NCBI RefSeq assembly: GCF_000987775.1 | Contig: NZ_LAHO01000005.1 | Span: forward strand, 124,001-188,000 | DNA length: 64,000 bases | Reading direction: 5' to 3' | From: Arsukibacterium ikkense | Lineage (GTDB): Bacteria; Pseudomonadota; Gammaproteobacteria; Enterobacterales; Alteromonadaceae | Shown: piece by piece, positions 33,899-43,212 of the stretch | Layout of the letters: every line of letters starts with the position of its first letter | How positions within the stretch are numbered: the first letter of the stretch is position 1 | The notes under the pieces: generated by a model | The model's input: only the letters and a program-made list of their open reading frames with translations | Databases searched by the model: none | Told to the model about the DNA's origin: nothing | Translations under genes and position numbers: made by a program

Positions 33899-35347
33899 TT
33901 ACATGCGTTTCAGGCGCTCAAACTCAGCCTGAAGTTGTTGTTTCTTGGCTTCTAGCCGCCGGTTTTCCAGCCTGGCATTGTCACCTAATTGGTTTAAAGC
34001 TTCGTTCAGATCATCAATAGCTTTGGGGTAATTTGCCAGTTGATAGAATAAATCGGCCCGGGTTTCATAATATTTCGCGTAATCTTCTAAGCTTTTGTAA
34101 GCATCAGATAATAAGTCATATGCCAGAATATTGTCATTTTTAACGTATAACAAATTACGCAGCAAATGTACGGCCAGCCGGTAACTCCCAGCTTTAATCG
34201 CCGCGTTAGCATAGTTCAGTGTTACCACCTGATTGTTTGGCCGGAGCAAATATTCCTGTTCCAGCATTTCCAGCGCCTTTTTAAACTGACTTTGTCCCAG
34301 TAAGATATCGGTGTATACGTCAACATAGTAAAGGTTATGCGGGTCCTGTTGCAGCAAATCCTCAATAATTTTCTGGGATTCGATATAAAGCTTGTTATCG
34401 AGCTTAGCGATAGCCAGACCGTATAAGTTAGCCCGGGTATTACCGCCAGGTTGACTGAGCCGGCGCTGAAATATTTCAACCGTCTCTTTAACAGGGTATT
34501 GGTAGCGGGCCAATACCCGGGTTTTGCTAAGTATATAGTCCTGAGTATCAGGAATGTAACGTTGTGGAAATTGTTCGGCTCGCAAGCGGGTGTCACTGAC
34601 CCGGGCTTGTGATAACGGGTGAGTGTGCAAGAACGCCAGCTGCTGATTGACAAAGCGGCTTTGCTGCGTGAGTTTATTAAAAAACTCCGGCACAGCGTAA
34701 GGGTCAAAGCCGGCATCGGCCAGAATTCGCATGCCAATCCGGTCTGCTTCCTGTTCATTGCCCCGGGTAAAGTTGATGGCGCTTTGCTGCGCAGCACCCT
34801 GAGTTGCCATCATCGCGGCCATGCCAGCCTCCGGATTGACGGTTGCCAGCACAATAGCACCGAGCATAGCGGCGAGTGACATCGGGGCACGTTGATTTTG
34901 TGCTTCGACAAAGCGGGCGATATGGCGTTGGGTCACGTGCGCAATTTCATGAGCGATAACTGAAGCAAATTCACTTTCCGAGTCAGAGATAGCCAGAGTG
35001 CCGGTATGCGACGCAATATTCCCCCCCAGGGTAGCGAATGCGTTGATTTGCTTATTGTTTACCCAATAGAATTTAAATGGAAACTTCACGTCATTGGCGC
35101 GGGCCACCAGCCGGTTACCCAGGTCATTAATGTATTCATCCAGCAGCGGGTCGTATACCATTGGTAAGCTGCCTCGGGTTTGGCGCATCAGTACATCACC
35201 CAGCTGCTTTTCTTTTTCAGGGGTAAGAGTGGAAAAAGCATTGCCACCAATATCGGGTAGCCCTGATTGCGCCAACGCAGGGTTTGCGATTAAACCAATA
35301 CTTAACAGGCAACTGATTAATAACTGCTGTACTGCTGTGTGTGTCAT
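33899..35347 (-). CDS. bepA: Beta-barrel assembly-enhancing protease
   Basis: 482 residues (E. coli BepA 487). Signal peptide (cut near ALA26), M48 zinc protease with HEIAH at 133-137 and the third ligand Glu in NEQEADRIGM, then a TPR domain (about 300-470). BepA promotes LptD folding and degrades misassembled outer-membrane proteins in the periplasm. It is followed by the arsC-like operon and is divergent from the PerM gene. Confidence 0.93.
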   Translation of the reverse strand: MTHTAVQQLLISCLLSIGLIANPALAQSGLPDIGGNAFSTLTPEKEKQLGDVLMRQTRGSLPMVYDPLLDEYINDLGNRLVARANDVKFPFKFYWVNNKQINAFATLGGNIASHTGTLAISDSESEFASVIAHEIAHVTQRHIARFVEAQNQRAPMSLAAMLGAIVLATVNPEAGMAAMMATQGAAQQSAINFTRGNEQEADRIGMRILADAGFDPYAVPEFFNKLTQQSRFVNQQLAFLHTHPLSQARVSDTRLRAEQFPQRYIPDTQDYILSKTRVLARYQYPVKETVEIFQRRLSQPGGNTRANLYGLAIAKLDNKLYIESQKIIEDLLQQDPHNLYYVDVYTDILLGQSQFKKALEMLEQEYLLRPNNQVVTLNYANAAIKAGSYRLAVHLLRNLLYVKNDNILAYDLLSDAYKSLEDYAKYYETRADLFYQLANYPKAIDDLNEALNQLGDNARLENRRLEAKKQQLQAEFERLKRM

Positions 35348-35587
35348 AGCGCCCCAGGGAGTGAGTTTGCTGCTGTAAACTGCATTATTTGTCTGCGAAT
35401 GGTCGTTTTAGTTCAGTATTTGCGGTGCGACTGGCGCTTTATTGCGCAAACCGCATAGTTAATGGCTACCACAGGCAATTTAGCATAAAACGTTGCCAGC
35501 CTGACAGATAAGCGACAAATTTTTGAGTAACTTGGTTATACTGACGCAATAAGTTGTTATTGCAAGCAAAAGGTTGGAGTAAGGCCC

Positions 35588-36688
35588 ATGCTGGACTGGT
35601 TAAAAAAATGGTATACCAATAAGTTTTCTGATCCTCAGGTTGTAACGCTGTTCTTAACCTTACTTATCGGATTTCTGGCAATTTATTGGCTCAGTGGCAT
35701 GTTGGGCCCGGTGCTGGTTGCCATAGCATTTGCTTATTTGCTGGAATGGCCGGTTGCCCGTTTAACCAAATTGGGCTTAAGCAGGACAATCAGTACCAGT
35801 ATGGTGGTGATCAGTTTTATTACAATTATCAGCTTGATTATGATGTCAATTTTGCCCGCTGCTTGGGCGCAAGGCCGTAACCTGGCCCGGGACTTACCCA
35901 GTATGATTGAATCAGGTAAAAGCTATTTGCTGGAGCTGCCCGACATGCTGCCCGGTGTGATTAGCGCTGAGCAAATCAATCTGATGATCCAAACTGCCGA
36001 TGAGCGTTTGATGAGCTTTAGTAAGGAAATTTTATCACTGTCGCTGGCGTCAATATTCGATTTGGTTGCCGTGTTAATTTACCTGGTGCTGGTGCCGGTA
36101 ATGGTATTTTTCCTGCTGAAAGATAAAGACTCATTAAGTGCCAGTTTTGTCGGCTTATTACCCAAAGAGCGCACACTGATTAGCCAGGTATGGAATGAAA
36201 TGAATGGCCAGATCATGAATTATATCCGGGGTAAAATTCTGGAGATTCTGATCGTTGGCGCGGTAAGTTTTGTCGTCTTTACCCTGTTTGGATTGAATTA
36301 TGCTTTGTTACTGGCTGTGTGCGTGGGTTTTTCGGTGCTCATTCCCTATATCGGTGCCGCACTGGCAACCTTGCCGATAGCCCTGGTAGCGTTGTTTCAG
36401 TGGGGCTTGACTGCAGAATTTGGCTACCTGATGCTGGCGTACGCTATTATTCAGGCGCTAGATGGCAATGTGTTGGTGCCGTTACTGTTTTCAGAAGTGG
36501 TAGATCTGAACCCGGTATTTATTATTATTGCAGTGTTATTTTTCGGCGGTTTGTTTGGCTTCTGGGGGATCTTTTTTGCGATACCTCTGGCCTCGCTGGT
36601 TAAAGCAACTATTAAAGCCTGGTCAAGCAGGATTTATCCCGACAGCGATTCAGGTACTGGTGACGAGGCAAAACATGCTGTCGAATAA
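35588..36688 (+). CDS. AI-2E/PerM-family membrane protein
   Basis: 366 residues with about eight membrane helices. The N-terminal helix pair (about 20-75), then the amphipathic middle (LARDLPSMIESGKSYLLELP), and the C-terminal block with GxIPYIGAALATLP and GNVLVPLLFS are those of the PerM/AI-2 exporter-like family. In E. coli and Shewanella perM lies next to bepA, as here. The substrate is uncertain. It converges on pqqU with only 6 bp between stops. Confidence 0.88.
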   Translation: MLDWLKKWYTNKFSDPQVVTLFLTLLIGFLAIYWLSGMLGPVLVAIAFAYLLEWPVARLTKLGLSRTISTSMVVISFITIISLIMMSILPAAWAQGRNLARDLPSMIESGKSYLLELPDMLPGVISAEQINLMIQTADERLMSFSKEILSLSLASIFDLVAVLIYLVLVPVMVFFLLKDKDSLSASFVGLLPKERTLISQVWNEMNGQIMNYIRGKILEILIVGAVSFVVFTLFGLNYALLLAVCVGFSVLIPYIGAALATLPIALVALFQWGLTAEFGYLMLAYAIIQALDGNVLVPLLFSEVVDLNPVFIIIAVLFFGGLFGFWGIFFAIPLASLVKATIKAWSSRIYPDSDSGTGDEAKHAVE

Positions 36689-36694
36689 CTTCGG

Positions 36695-38716
36695 CTACCA
36701 TTGATAGCCCAGAGCGATACCGGCGGCTAACTCGCGACCAGTACCGGGTTCAAAAGCGCGGCCGTTGGCTTGATTAACCACCACCGCGCCAACATAACTT
36801 TTGTTGGTGAGGTTATCTACCCTGAGCCACTGGCGAAGCTGCCAGTGTTGATACTGTTGCTGGCTGCTGATGTTAAAATTAAACCGCAGCGCAGCCGGGG
36901 CAGAAGCCGTATTATTATCATCGGTATAAACTTTACTGCGATAATGGCTTTGCAACGTGAGCTGCAGAGGAACCGTTATCATCGGTTGATAATGCCATTG
37001 CCAGCTGATTTCAGCTGCGGCCACGCCAGGCAGCTGTTTGCCCTGTAACTCATTATCATTAAAGCGGGCTTGCATAATATGGCTGCTTAGCTCAGAGCGC
37101 ATGGTGGCAGATAGCCGATAGTGCCAAAGTGCCTCAATGCCGCGTCTGAGCGTTTTACTACTGTTACGAAAACTGGTGCGCCCACCGTCACTGCTGGCTG
37201 CAATAATGTCGTTGTTAGTGGCGATACTAAAGAGACTGACACTGGCTCGATGCTGGCTGTTTTGCCATTTTAAACCGCTTTCCCATTGTTTATTGGTGCT
37301 GGCATCAAGTTGCAGATTAACACCACCACTGTCCGGGCTATAAGCTAATTCAGCCAAAGTAGGGGTTTCAAAGCCTTGACCGGCGCTGGCAAACCAGGCC
37401 AGCTGCGAGTTAAATTGCCAGTTCACCGCCAGTGCTAGCGCTTGTTGATAATAATTGCGCTGGCCACTGTCATCCGGATTAGCCCCCATTATAAAGTAAT
37501 CATTAATCTGATAGGCTAAATCGGTATAACGCCAGCCGCCATGCCAGCTAAGTTGGCTACTGGCCTGATAATTTAGCCGGATAAATCCGTCGAGATTACT
37601 GGCCTGATTATTTTCGTCCCGGCGCAGCGCACCGCGCTGGCCAAAGTCGTTTACGTAACCAAAGCGACGGTCATCTGTCTGGCTGGCGCTGGCGCCTAAG
37701 ACGGCAACAAGCGGCGCAGCCACATTCAGTTGATATTGACCTTTTATGCCCTGGTATTGTCTGTTTAGCTGCACTTCGCCACCGGCTGAGGTTATAGCTG
37801 CACCGGTAAATGCCAGGCGTTGGGCGATATCACGTTCACCATGCCATAGCGCTAATTGAAAGGGTGTATTGCTGTCATTGACTAAACTAGCACTGATTTG
37901 TTGCTGCTTGACGGTTTTTTCCGTGTCAAATAAGCGGGCGGCGGCGACGGTTTGGCGCGGATTATCCCGCCACTGCTCTGGGCTCAGGCTTAATGGGTCT
38001 TGCAGGTAGGGATCGTATGCCCAGTCGTAGCGCAGATTAAAATACAGGGTGTCGCTAATGCTGCGCTGCCAGTTAAGTTGCGCCTGATCTTTCGCTGCGC
38101 GGGAGTGTGGCCGGTAACCGGCTGTTTTAAATTGCTTGGCGGCCAGTTGCAGGCTTTGCTGCTTGCCCACCGCAGCCAGTTGCACTTGCTGTTGTTGATG
38201 GTGTTCACTAAAGGCAAGGTTGCTGACGATTTTGCTGCTGCCAGGCTTGCGGGTGTTTAAGGAGATTACGGCACCCGCACCATTGCCATAAAGTACCGCT
38301 AATGGCCCCCGCAGGACTTCAATGCTCTGCACCGTGTCAAGCAGCACGCTACCCAGCTGGCCCTGACCGTCGGGCGCACTGAGTGGTATGCCATCTTGCT
38401 CAAGATAAATGCCGCGGATGCCAAACGCACTGCGACTGCCAAAGCCTCGCACGCTAAGACGGGTATCCTGGGCAAAATTGGCCCGGCTGTCAGCCTGCAG
38501 ACCAGGGATACCCTGCAGCAACTGAGCACTGTCAAACAATAATCCGGTTTGTTCAACCCAGTTAATATCAACGCTGGCAGGGCTTTGCAGCCAACTTTGT
38601 GCACTGTTGGTTGCTGTTACCACAATAATCTCAACAGGCTCATCAGCAGCAAGGGAGACAGTATAAAAAAGTGCCGCCATAGAGCTGGCGGTAACAAGCA
38701 GGTTGCAACGGCGCAC
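36695..38716 (-). CDS. pqqU: TonB-dependent receptor, PqqU (YncD)-like PQQ importer
   Basis: 673 residues: signal peptide (cut near SLA), plug domain (about 30-150) and 22-stranded barrel ending in the aromatic YQW. From memory the match to E. coli YncD/PqqU is close at several blocks: GIPGLQADSRANFAQD, LSVRGFGSRSAFGIRGI, DGQGQLGSVLL, GFETPTLAELAYSPDSGG and SYVGAVVVNQANGR near the end. PqqU takes up pyrroloquinoline quinone across the outer membrane. The gene directly upstream (13-bp gap) encodes a PQQ-dependent sugar dehydrogenase, which supports this assignment over a siderophore receptor. Confidence 0.82.
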   Translation of the reverse strand: MRRCNLLVTASSMAALFYTVSLAADEPVEIIVVTATNSAQSWLQSPASVDINWVEQTGLLFDSAQLLQGIPGLQADSRANFAQDTRLSVRGFGSRSAFGIRGIYLEQDGIPLSAPDGQGQLGSVLLDTVQSIEVLRGPLAVLYGNGAGAVISLNTRKPGSSKIVSNLAFSEHHQQQQVQLAAVGKQQSLQLAAKQFKTAGYRPHSRAAKDQAQLNWQRSISDTLYFNLRYDWAYDPYLQDPLSLSPEQWRDNPRQTVAAARLFDTEKTVKQQQISASLVNDSNTPFQLALWHGERDIAQRLAFTGAAITSAGGEVQLNRQYQGIKGQYQLNVAAPLVAVLGASASQTDDRRFGYVNDFGQRGALRRDENNQASNLDGFIRLNYQASSQLSWHGGWRYTDLAYQINDYFIMGANPDDSGQRNYYQQALALAVNWQFNSQLAWFASAGQGFETPTLAELAYSPDSGGVNLQLDASTNKQWESGLKWQNSQHRASVSLFSIATNNDIIAASSDGGRTSFRNSSKTLRRGIEALWHYRLSATMRSELSSHIMQARFNDNELQGKQLPGVAAAEISWQWHYQPMITVPLQLTLQSHYRSKVYTDDNNTASAPAALRFNFNISSQQQYQHWQLRQWLRVDNLTNKSYVGAVVVNQANGRAFEPGTGRELAAGIALGYQW

Positions 38717-38729
38717 TAGTGTCTTCCTG

Positions 38730-39851
38730 TTAGGGTTTGGGTGTTAAACGCAATATCTGACCGTTCTTTTGGTCTGTCAGCAGGTATATGGCGCCATCGG
38801 GGCCTTGCCGGACGTCCCTGATCCGCTGGCCGATCATGATCCGTTCTTCATGGGTGACTTTGTCACCGTTTAATTCCAGGCGTACCAGCTGACCAAATTT
38901 CAGTGAGCCGACCAACAGGTTTTGCTGCCAGGGTTTGAAGAGCGCTGCGGTATAGAACGTCATGCCACTGGGCGCAATGGATGGCGTCCAGTAATGCAGT
39001 GGCTGTGCCATGCCCTCTTTATGCGTGGTACCAATTTTGCCGCCGCCATATTCTTCGCCATAAGTGATAACCGGCCAGCCATAATTTACGTCAGCCCGGC
39101 TAATGTTAATTTCATCGCCGCCCTGCGGACCGTGTTCGTGTGTCCACAACTCTCTGGTTTGCGGGTGCAATGCTGCTCCCTGAATATTGCGATGACCATA
39201 TGACCATACGTCAGCCAGTGCATCCTGGTGCGCTAAATACGGATTAAGATCAGACGGACTGCCGTCAGTTTTAATCCTGACCACTTTGCCGTGGTGAGTA
39301 TCCAGCGTTTGCGCATCATCACGACGCTGACCACGGTCGCCAAGATTAATAAAAAGATCACCATTATCAGCAAACACCAGACGACCACCAAAGTGATGGC
39401 GGCTATTAAACTTTGGCTGCGCACTGAATACAACCTGCAGGTTGCGTAATGCATTGCCGTCTAAAGTAGCGCTGGCAACTGCTGTGCTGCTGCCATCTTC
39501 AGCAGGCTCATTGTAACTAAAATAAATTTGTTTATTTTCAACAAAATGGGGGTGAAGTACTACATCGAGTAAACCACCCTGGCCGGCAACGGTAATCTCA
39601 GGCAAACCGGTTATAGGGTCGCTCAGGCTGCCATCAGCATGAACATAACGTAGCCGCCCGGCACGCTCCGTTACCAGCATTTTAGCATCGGGTAAAAATG
39701 CCAAGCCCCAGGGATGCTCTAAACCTTGACTTACCACCGCTACCTGCAAGGTGGCCTTTTCAGTTTTGATGTCTGTGGTCTGAGCCTGTATCACTGTGCT
39801 CAGTGTCAGCAATATCGCACTTGCACTTAGTAACCTGATCATTTTATTCAT
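38730..39851 (-). CDS. PQQ-dependent soluble aldose sugar dehydrogenase (Asd/YliI type)
   Basis: 373 residues, the length of E. coli YliI (371). Signal peptide cut near IQA23. The six-bladed propeller of the soluble glucose dehydrogenase family is shown by LEHPWGLAFLPDAKMLVTERAGRL, GGLLDVVLHPHF, RHHFGGRLVFADNGDLFINLGDRG with the catalytic His, and HEHGPQGGDEINI. It oxidises aldoses in the periplasm with PQQ and Ca2+. It is the first gene of a two-gene operon with pqqU. No pqqABCDE synthesis genes are in the window. Confidence 0.92.
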   Translation of the reverse strand: MNKMIRLLSASAILLTLSTVIQAQTTDIKTEKATLQVAVVSQGLEHPWGLAFLPDAKMLVTERAGRLRYVHADGSLSDPITGLPEITVAGQGGLLDVVLHPHFVENKQIYFSYNEPAEDGSSTAVASATLDGNALRNLQVVFSAQPKFNSRHHFGGRLVFADNGDLFINLGDRGQRRDDAQTLDTHHGKVVRIKTDGSPSDLNPYLAHQDALADVWSYGHRNIQGAALHPQTRELWTHEHGPQGGDEINISRADVNYGWPVITYGEEYGGGKIGTTHKEGMAQPLHYWTPSIAPSGMTFYTAALFKPWQQNLLVGSLKFGQLVRLELNGDKVTHEERIMIGQRIRDVRQGPDGAIYLLTDQKNGQILRLTPKP

Positions 39852-39958
39852 AACATCTCCTGTCAGCTTTGATAGTTATCCTAACGGCTCTGCCAAAAAT
39901 TCATAGAAAGATAGGCCAGAACAGCCAGCAAGCGCGATAAATTCCGTTTTATATTACC

Positions 39959-40429
39959 TTATTGGCTTGTCAGGTAATCGAGTACTACCTGATGATGGTC
40001 TTTTGTTTTGAATTTATCAAAAACATGGGCGATAGTGCCGTCCTGGTTAATCAGGAAGCTTAACCGATGCAAACCGTCGTATACTTTTCCCATAAACTTT
40101 TTAGTACCCCACACGCCAAAGCTGTCTGCTACCTGATGCGCTTCATCCGCCAGCAAGGTAAAGTTGAGCTGGTCGCGTTCAGCAAACTTAGCTAAGCGGG
40201 CAGGGGCATCGGTACTAATGCCAAGTACTGTTACACCCTGTTTGCTGATGTCGACAAGCGCATCGCGTAAGGCACAGGCTTGAACGGTGCAACCAGGTGT
40301 CATTGCTTTTGGATAAAAATAAATCAGTACCCGTCCTTTATCTAATAACTGGCTTAAAGTAGTGGCCTGGTTATGCTGATCTGGCAGGGTAAAGTCTGGA
40401 GCCTGCTGGCCTGCGGTTAATGTTTGCAT
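39959..40429 (-). CDS. bcp: Thioredoxin-dependent thiol peroxidase
   Basis: 156 residues. The peroxidatic Cys47 and resolving Cys52 lie in PGCTVQAC, the atypical 2-Cys layout of Bcp. YFYPKAMTPG before it and the C-terminal VVLDYL fit. It detoxifies hydroperoxides in the cytoplasm. It is 49 bp downstream of gcvR on the same strand, the usual gcvR-bcp pair. Confidence 0.94.
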   Translation of the reverse strand: MQTLTAGQQAPDFTLPDQHNQATTLSQLLDKGRVLIYFYPKAMTPGCTVQACALRDALVDISKQGVTVLGISTDAPARLAKFAERDQLNFTLLADEAHQVADSFGVWGTKKFMGKVYDGLHRLSFLINQDGTIAHVFDKFKTKDHHQVVLDYLTSQ

Positions 40430-40478
40430 ATAGGGTCCTTATACTGATCATATTTAACATAGTAAATGGTTGCAGTGT

Positions 40479-41000
40479 TTACCGGCGGCTGAATGTGCCG
40501 TTTAACTGTAGTTCGGCTAATAAGCCCATTACTTCGTTTTCAATTACTGCGGGTATCACACCTTCTGGAATTTCGAGAGTCATTTGGCTGTGCATCTGCA
40601 CACTGTTATCGTCAGCAACTGATGTGGCTGATTGCAAAGAACCAATATAAATATTGTGGCTGGCCAGTAAACCGGTAATGGCTCCCAGGGTGCCTGTGCG
40701 GTCAGGGCCACAATAATCAAGTATATAATGCGCTACTACCTGGCTGCGCGGACGCGCTGTTGTACGTTTGGTCATGGTAGTCAGATCAAGCTCTAAGCCT
40801 AAAGCTGGGATCAGATATTCAATTTTACTAATGGCGGCCTGATCTCCACAAATCAACATAATAAACGTAAATTCATTGCCAAAGACCGCCATTCTGCTAT
40901 CAATAATATTGGCATTATAGTCAGTTACCAGACGTGCCAATTTGCTGACAATTCCCGTACGATCGGTGCCAATAGCAGTTATAACGAGTTGTTGTGACAT
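40479..41000 (-). CDS. gcvR: Glycine cleavage system transcriptional repressor
   Basis: 173 residues comprising two ACT domains (about 5-80 and 93-165: LVITAIGTDRTGIVSKLARL and AHYILDYCGPDRTGTLGAITG). GcvR binds the activator GcvA and antagonises it in the absence of glycine; no gcvA is in the window. Divergent from dapA, as in Shewanella and E. coli. Confidence 0.92.
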   Translation of the reverse strand: MSQQLVITAIGTDRTGIVSKLARLVTDYNANIIDSRMAVFGNEFTFIMLICGDQAAISKIEYLIPALGLELDLTTMTKRTTARPRSQVVAHYILDYCGPDRTGTLGAITGLLASHNIYIGSLQSATSVADDNSVQMHSQMTLEIPEGVIPAVIENEVMGLLAELQLNGTFSRR

Positions 41001-41179
41001 AACACTCCCAGCAAGGCAAACTGATAATATTAACGATTTCTACAGGTGTTAAAGCTTAACATAAGCCGTCACCGTGAACTATTGGCATTATCGGTTTCCT
41101 GTCTTGTGTTTGTCTGCGGCACTCTTTAACATAGGCCGCCTTATTTATCTGTTACTAAGTTGTGGAGCCGGTTACTGTG

Positions 41180-42061
41180 ATGTTCAGAGGAAGTTTAGTT
41201 GCCCTAATAACCCCAATGCAGCCCGATGGCGCTATTGATTATAGTGGTCTGGACAAATTGGTCGACTTTCATCTGCAGCAGGGAACAGATGGTCTGGTGA
41301 TCATGGGAACTACTGGCGAGGCTGCAACCATCAGCTTTGCTGAGCAGTTACAGATTATTGCCAGAGTAGTTGAACGGGTAGCCGGTAAAATACTGGTGTT
41401 GGCTGGCAATGGTAGCAATGCAACCAGCGAAGGGGTGGCACGCACCCACCAGTTGGACAAACTGGCCATTGATGGCTTTTTAACAGTAACGCCATTTTAT
41501 AATAAACCGATGCAAAAAGGCATGCTGGCGCATTTCCGGCATGTTGCGGCAGCGACTGAAAAGCCGATTTTATTATACAATGTGCCTGGCCGCACCGGGG
41601 TGGATTTACTACCCGAAACCGTTGCTGAGTTGGCGCAGACTGCCAATATTGTTGGTATTAAAGAAGCCACCGGCTCTTTAACCCGGCTGACAGAGTTACA
41701 GCAGCGTTGTCCGGCAGATTTTGCCTTGTTAAGTGGTGACGATGCCAGTAGTCTTAACTTTTTGCTGGCCGGTGGCCATGGGGTTATTTCGGTTACGGCT
41801 AACATCGCGCCGGCGCAAATGGCTCATATTTGTAAGCTGGTTGAAAATGACCAGCCACAGCAGGCAAGGGAAGCGGATAACTTACTGCAGGGCTTGCACC
41901 ATCAGTTGTTTATCGAATCTAATCCGATCCCCACTAAGTGGGCATTACAACGTCTGGGTTTAATTGCTTCTGATTTTATGCGACTACCATTAACCCGGTT
42001 GGAACCAATTCATCACCGGGTAATCGAACAGGCATTACAACAGGCGGGTTTACTGACGTAA
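41180..42061 (+). CDS. dapA: 4-hydroxy-tetrahydrodipicolinate synthase
   Basis: 293 residues from MFRGSLVALITPM, the family's normal start; a GTG one codon earlier (41177) is better spaced from the GGAG site, and the frame opens at 41162. The Schiff-base lysine is in VGIKEATG, the catalytic Tyr in YNVPGRTG, and GTTGEAATIS is the pyruvate-binding loop. It condenses pyruvate and aspartate semialdehyde in lysine synthesis. bamC follows after 58 bp. Confidence 0.95.
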   Translation: MFRGSLVALITPMQPDGAIDYSGLDKLVDFHLQQGTDGLVIMGTTGEAATISFAEQLQIIARVVERVAGKILVLAGNGSNATSEGVARTHQLDKLAIDGFLTVTPFYNKPMQKGMLAHFRHVAAATEKPILLYNVPGRTGVDLLPETVAELAQTANIVGIKEATGSLTRLTELQQRCPADFALLSGDDASSLNFLLAGGHGVISVTANIAPAQMAHICKLVENDQPQQAREADNLLQGLHHQLFIESNPIPTKWALQRLGLIASDFMRLPLTRLEPIHHRVIEQALQQAGLLT

Positions 42062-42119
42062 TTGGCCGTGTTGGCCACACTATCGTTTTTCAGGACATAT
42101 TTTCTCAGGAGTAGTACAG

Positions 42120-43184
42120 GTGCATTATTGGAAAAAAAGTTGTATCACCGTGTCGGTATCAGCCATGTTATTGAGTGGTTGTTCGTTATTTCAGGCCGCC
42201 CCCGACAACCGTGCGCAGCGCCAGCAAGTGACTCTGGATATTCCTGCTGAACTGGCAACGCCACGTCAGCCAGGCAAATATGATATTCCGCAATCTAATG
42301 GTGCCAGCGGTACTGTGGCCGATAAATCGCCGGTGTTAGTGCTGGCAACGGCCTCCAGCAGCCGGATAACCGATGAAGCCGAAAAGCAGGCCCGGGTGAT
42401 GTTTGAGCGTAACGACTTAACCGGTGATTTACTGCCATTTTTAACAACCCAGCTTAACCACTATTTTGCGAAGGAAAATGTCAGTGTTAATGCAACCGAC
42501 GATACCAACCTGAACTTCGAAACTGACTGGGTAACACGCCATCGCCTTAAAGGGTTTTGGTTCTGGCAGGATGAAGTGCAGTTAGACCAGGCTCGTTATG
42601 CTATCAACATTGAGCCGCGACCGCATGGCCGCAGTGCCATTGTTTCAGTAACCTTACTTGAGCACCGTTTTTTTAATGAAAAAGATCAGTTAAGTGTTGC
42701 CCAGGCGCGTGATCATGAAGTAAGGCTACTGAACGGCTTTATTAACCAGGTCGCAGTAGCTGAAATAGAGACTGCTATTGCCAACCGGGATCGGGTGCCT
42801 GAAGTAGGTCTGGAGCCAGGTTTAAACAGTGCCGGTGAACCGGCTTTTGTCAGTTCACAGCCAATAGATGTGGCCTGGTCGCAACTTGAACCGGTGTTTG
42901 AGCAGCTGAATTTTAGCATTAAAGACATCAACCGTTCAGCTTTCACCTATTATCTTAGCTACAGCAAGCCAGGCCGTGGCATATGGTCTACCCTGATGGG
43001 CCGGGAAGCTCCGCCAGTATTGCCAATTGCTGATGGTGATTACCAGATTGTGCTGCAACGCAGCGGTACGGGTACGGTAATTAACTTGCTGTCTAAAGAT
43101 GGCGAGCCGTTAGCCGCAGACACTATTGTTGCTGCTTATCAGCCGTTTGTTACGGCAATTAGAGCGGCAAAAATAGAGCTTTAA
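42120..43184 (+). CDS. bamC: Outer-membrane assembly lipoprotein BamC
   Basis: 354 residues starting with GTG at 42120 (AGGAG at 8 nt). The signal ends in a lipobox (LLSGC, Cys21). The unstructured N-terminal segment that contacts BamD follows, and then two helix-grip domains separated by a linker. It is part of the BAM complex that inserts outer-membrane barrels. The dapA-bamC order is conserved from E. coli. Confidence 0.92.
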   Translation: MHYWKKSCITVSVSAMLLSGCSLFQAAPDNRAQRQQVTLDIPAELATPRQPGKYDIPQSNGASGTVADKSPVLVLATASSSRITDEAEKQARVMFERNDLTGDLLPFLTTQLNHYFAKENVSVNATDDTNLNFETDWVTRHRLKGFWFWQDEVQLDQARYAINIEPRPHGRSAIVSVTLLEHRFFNEKDQLSVAQARDHEVRLLNGFINQVAVAEIETAIANRDRVPEVGLEPGLNSAGEPAFVSSQPIDVAWSQLEPVFEQLNFSIKDINRSAFTYYLSYSKPGRGIWSTLMGREAPPVLPIADGDYQIVLQRSGTGTVINLLSKDGEPLAADTIVAAYQPFVTAIRAAKIEL

Positions 43185-43212
43185 TGGTGTGGTTTAAGTA
43201 CTAGGAGTATAA

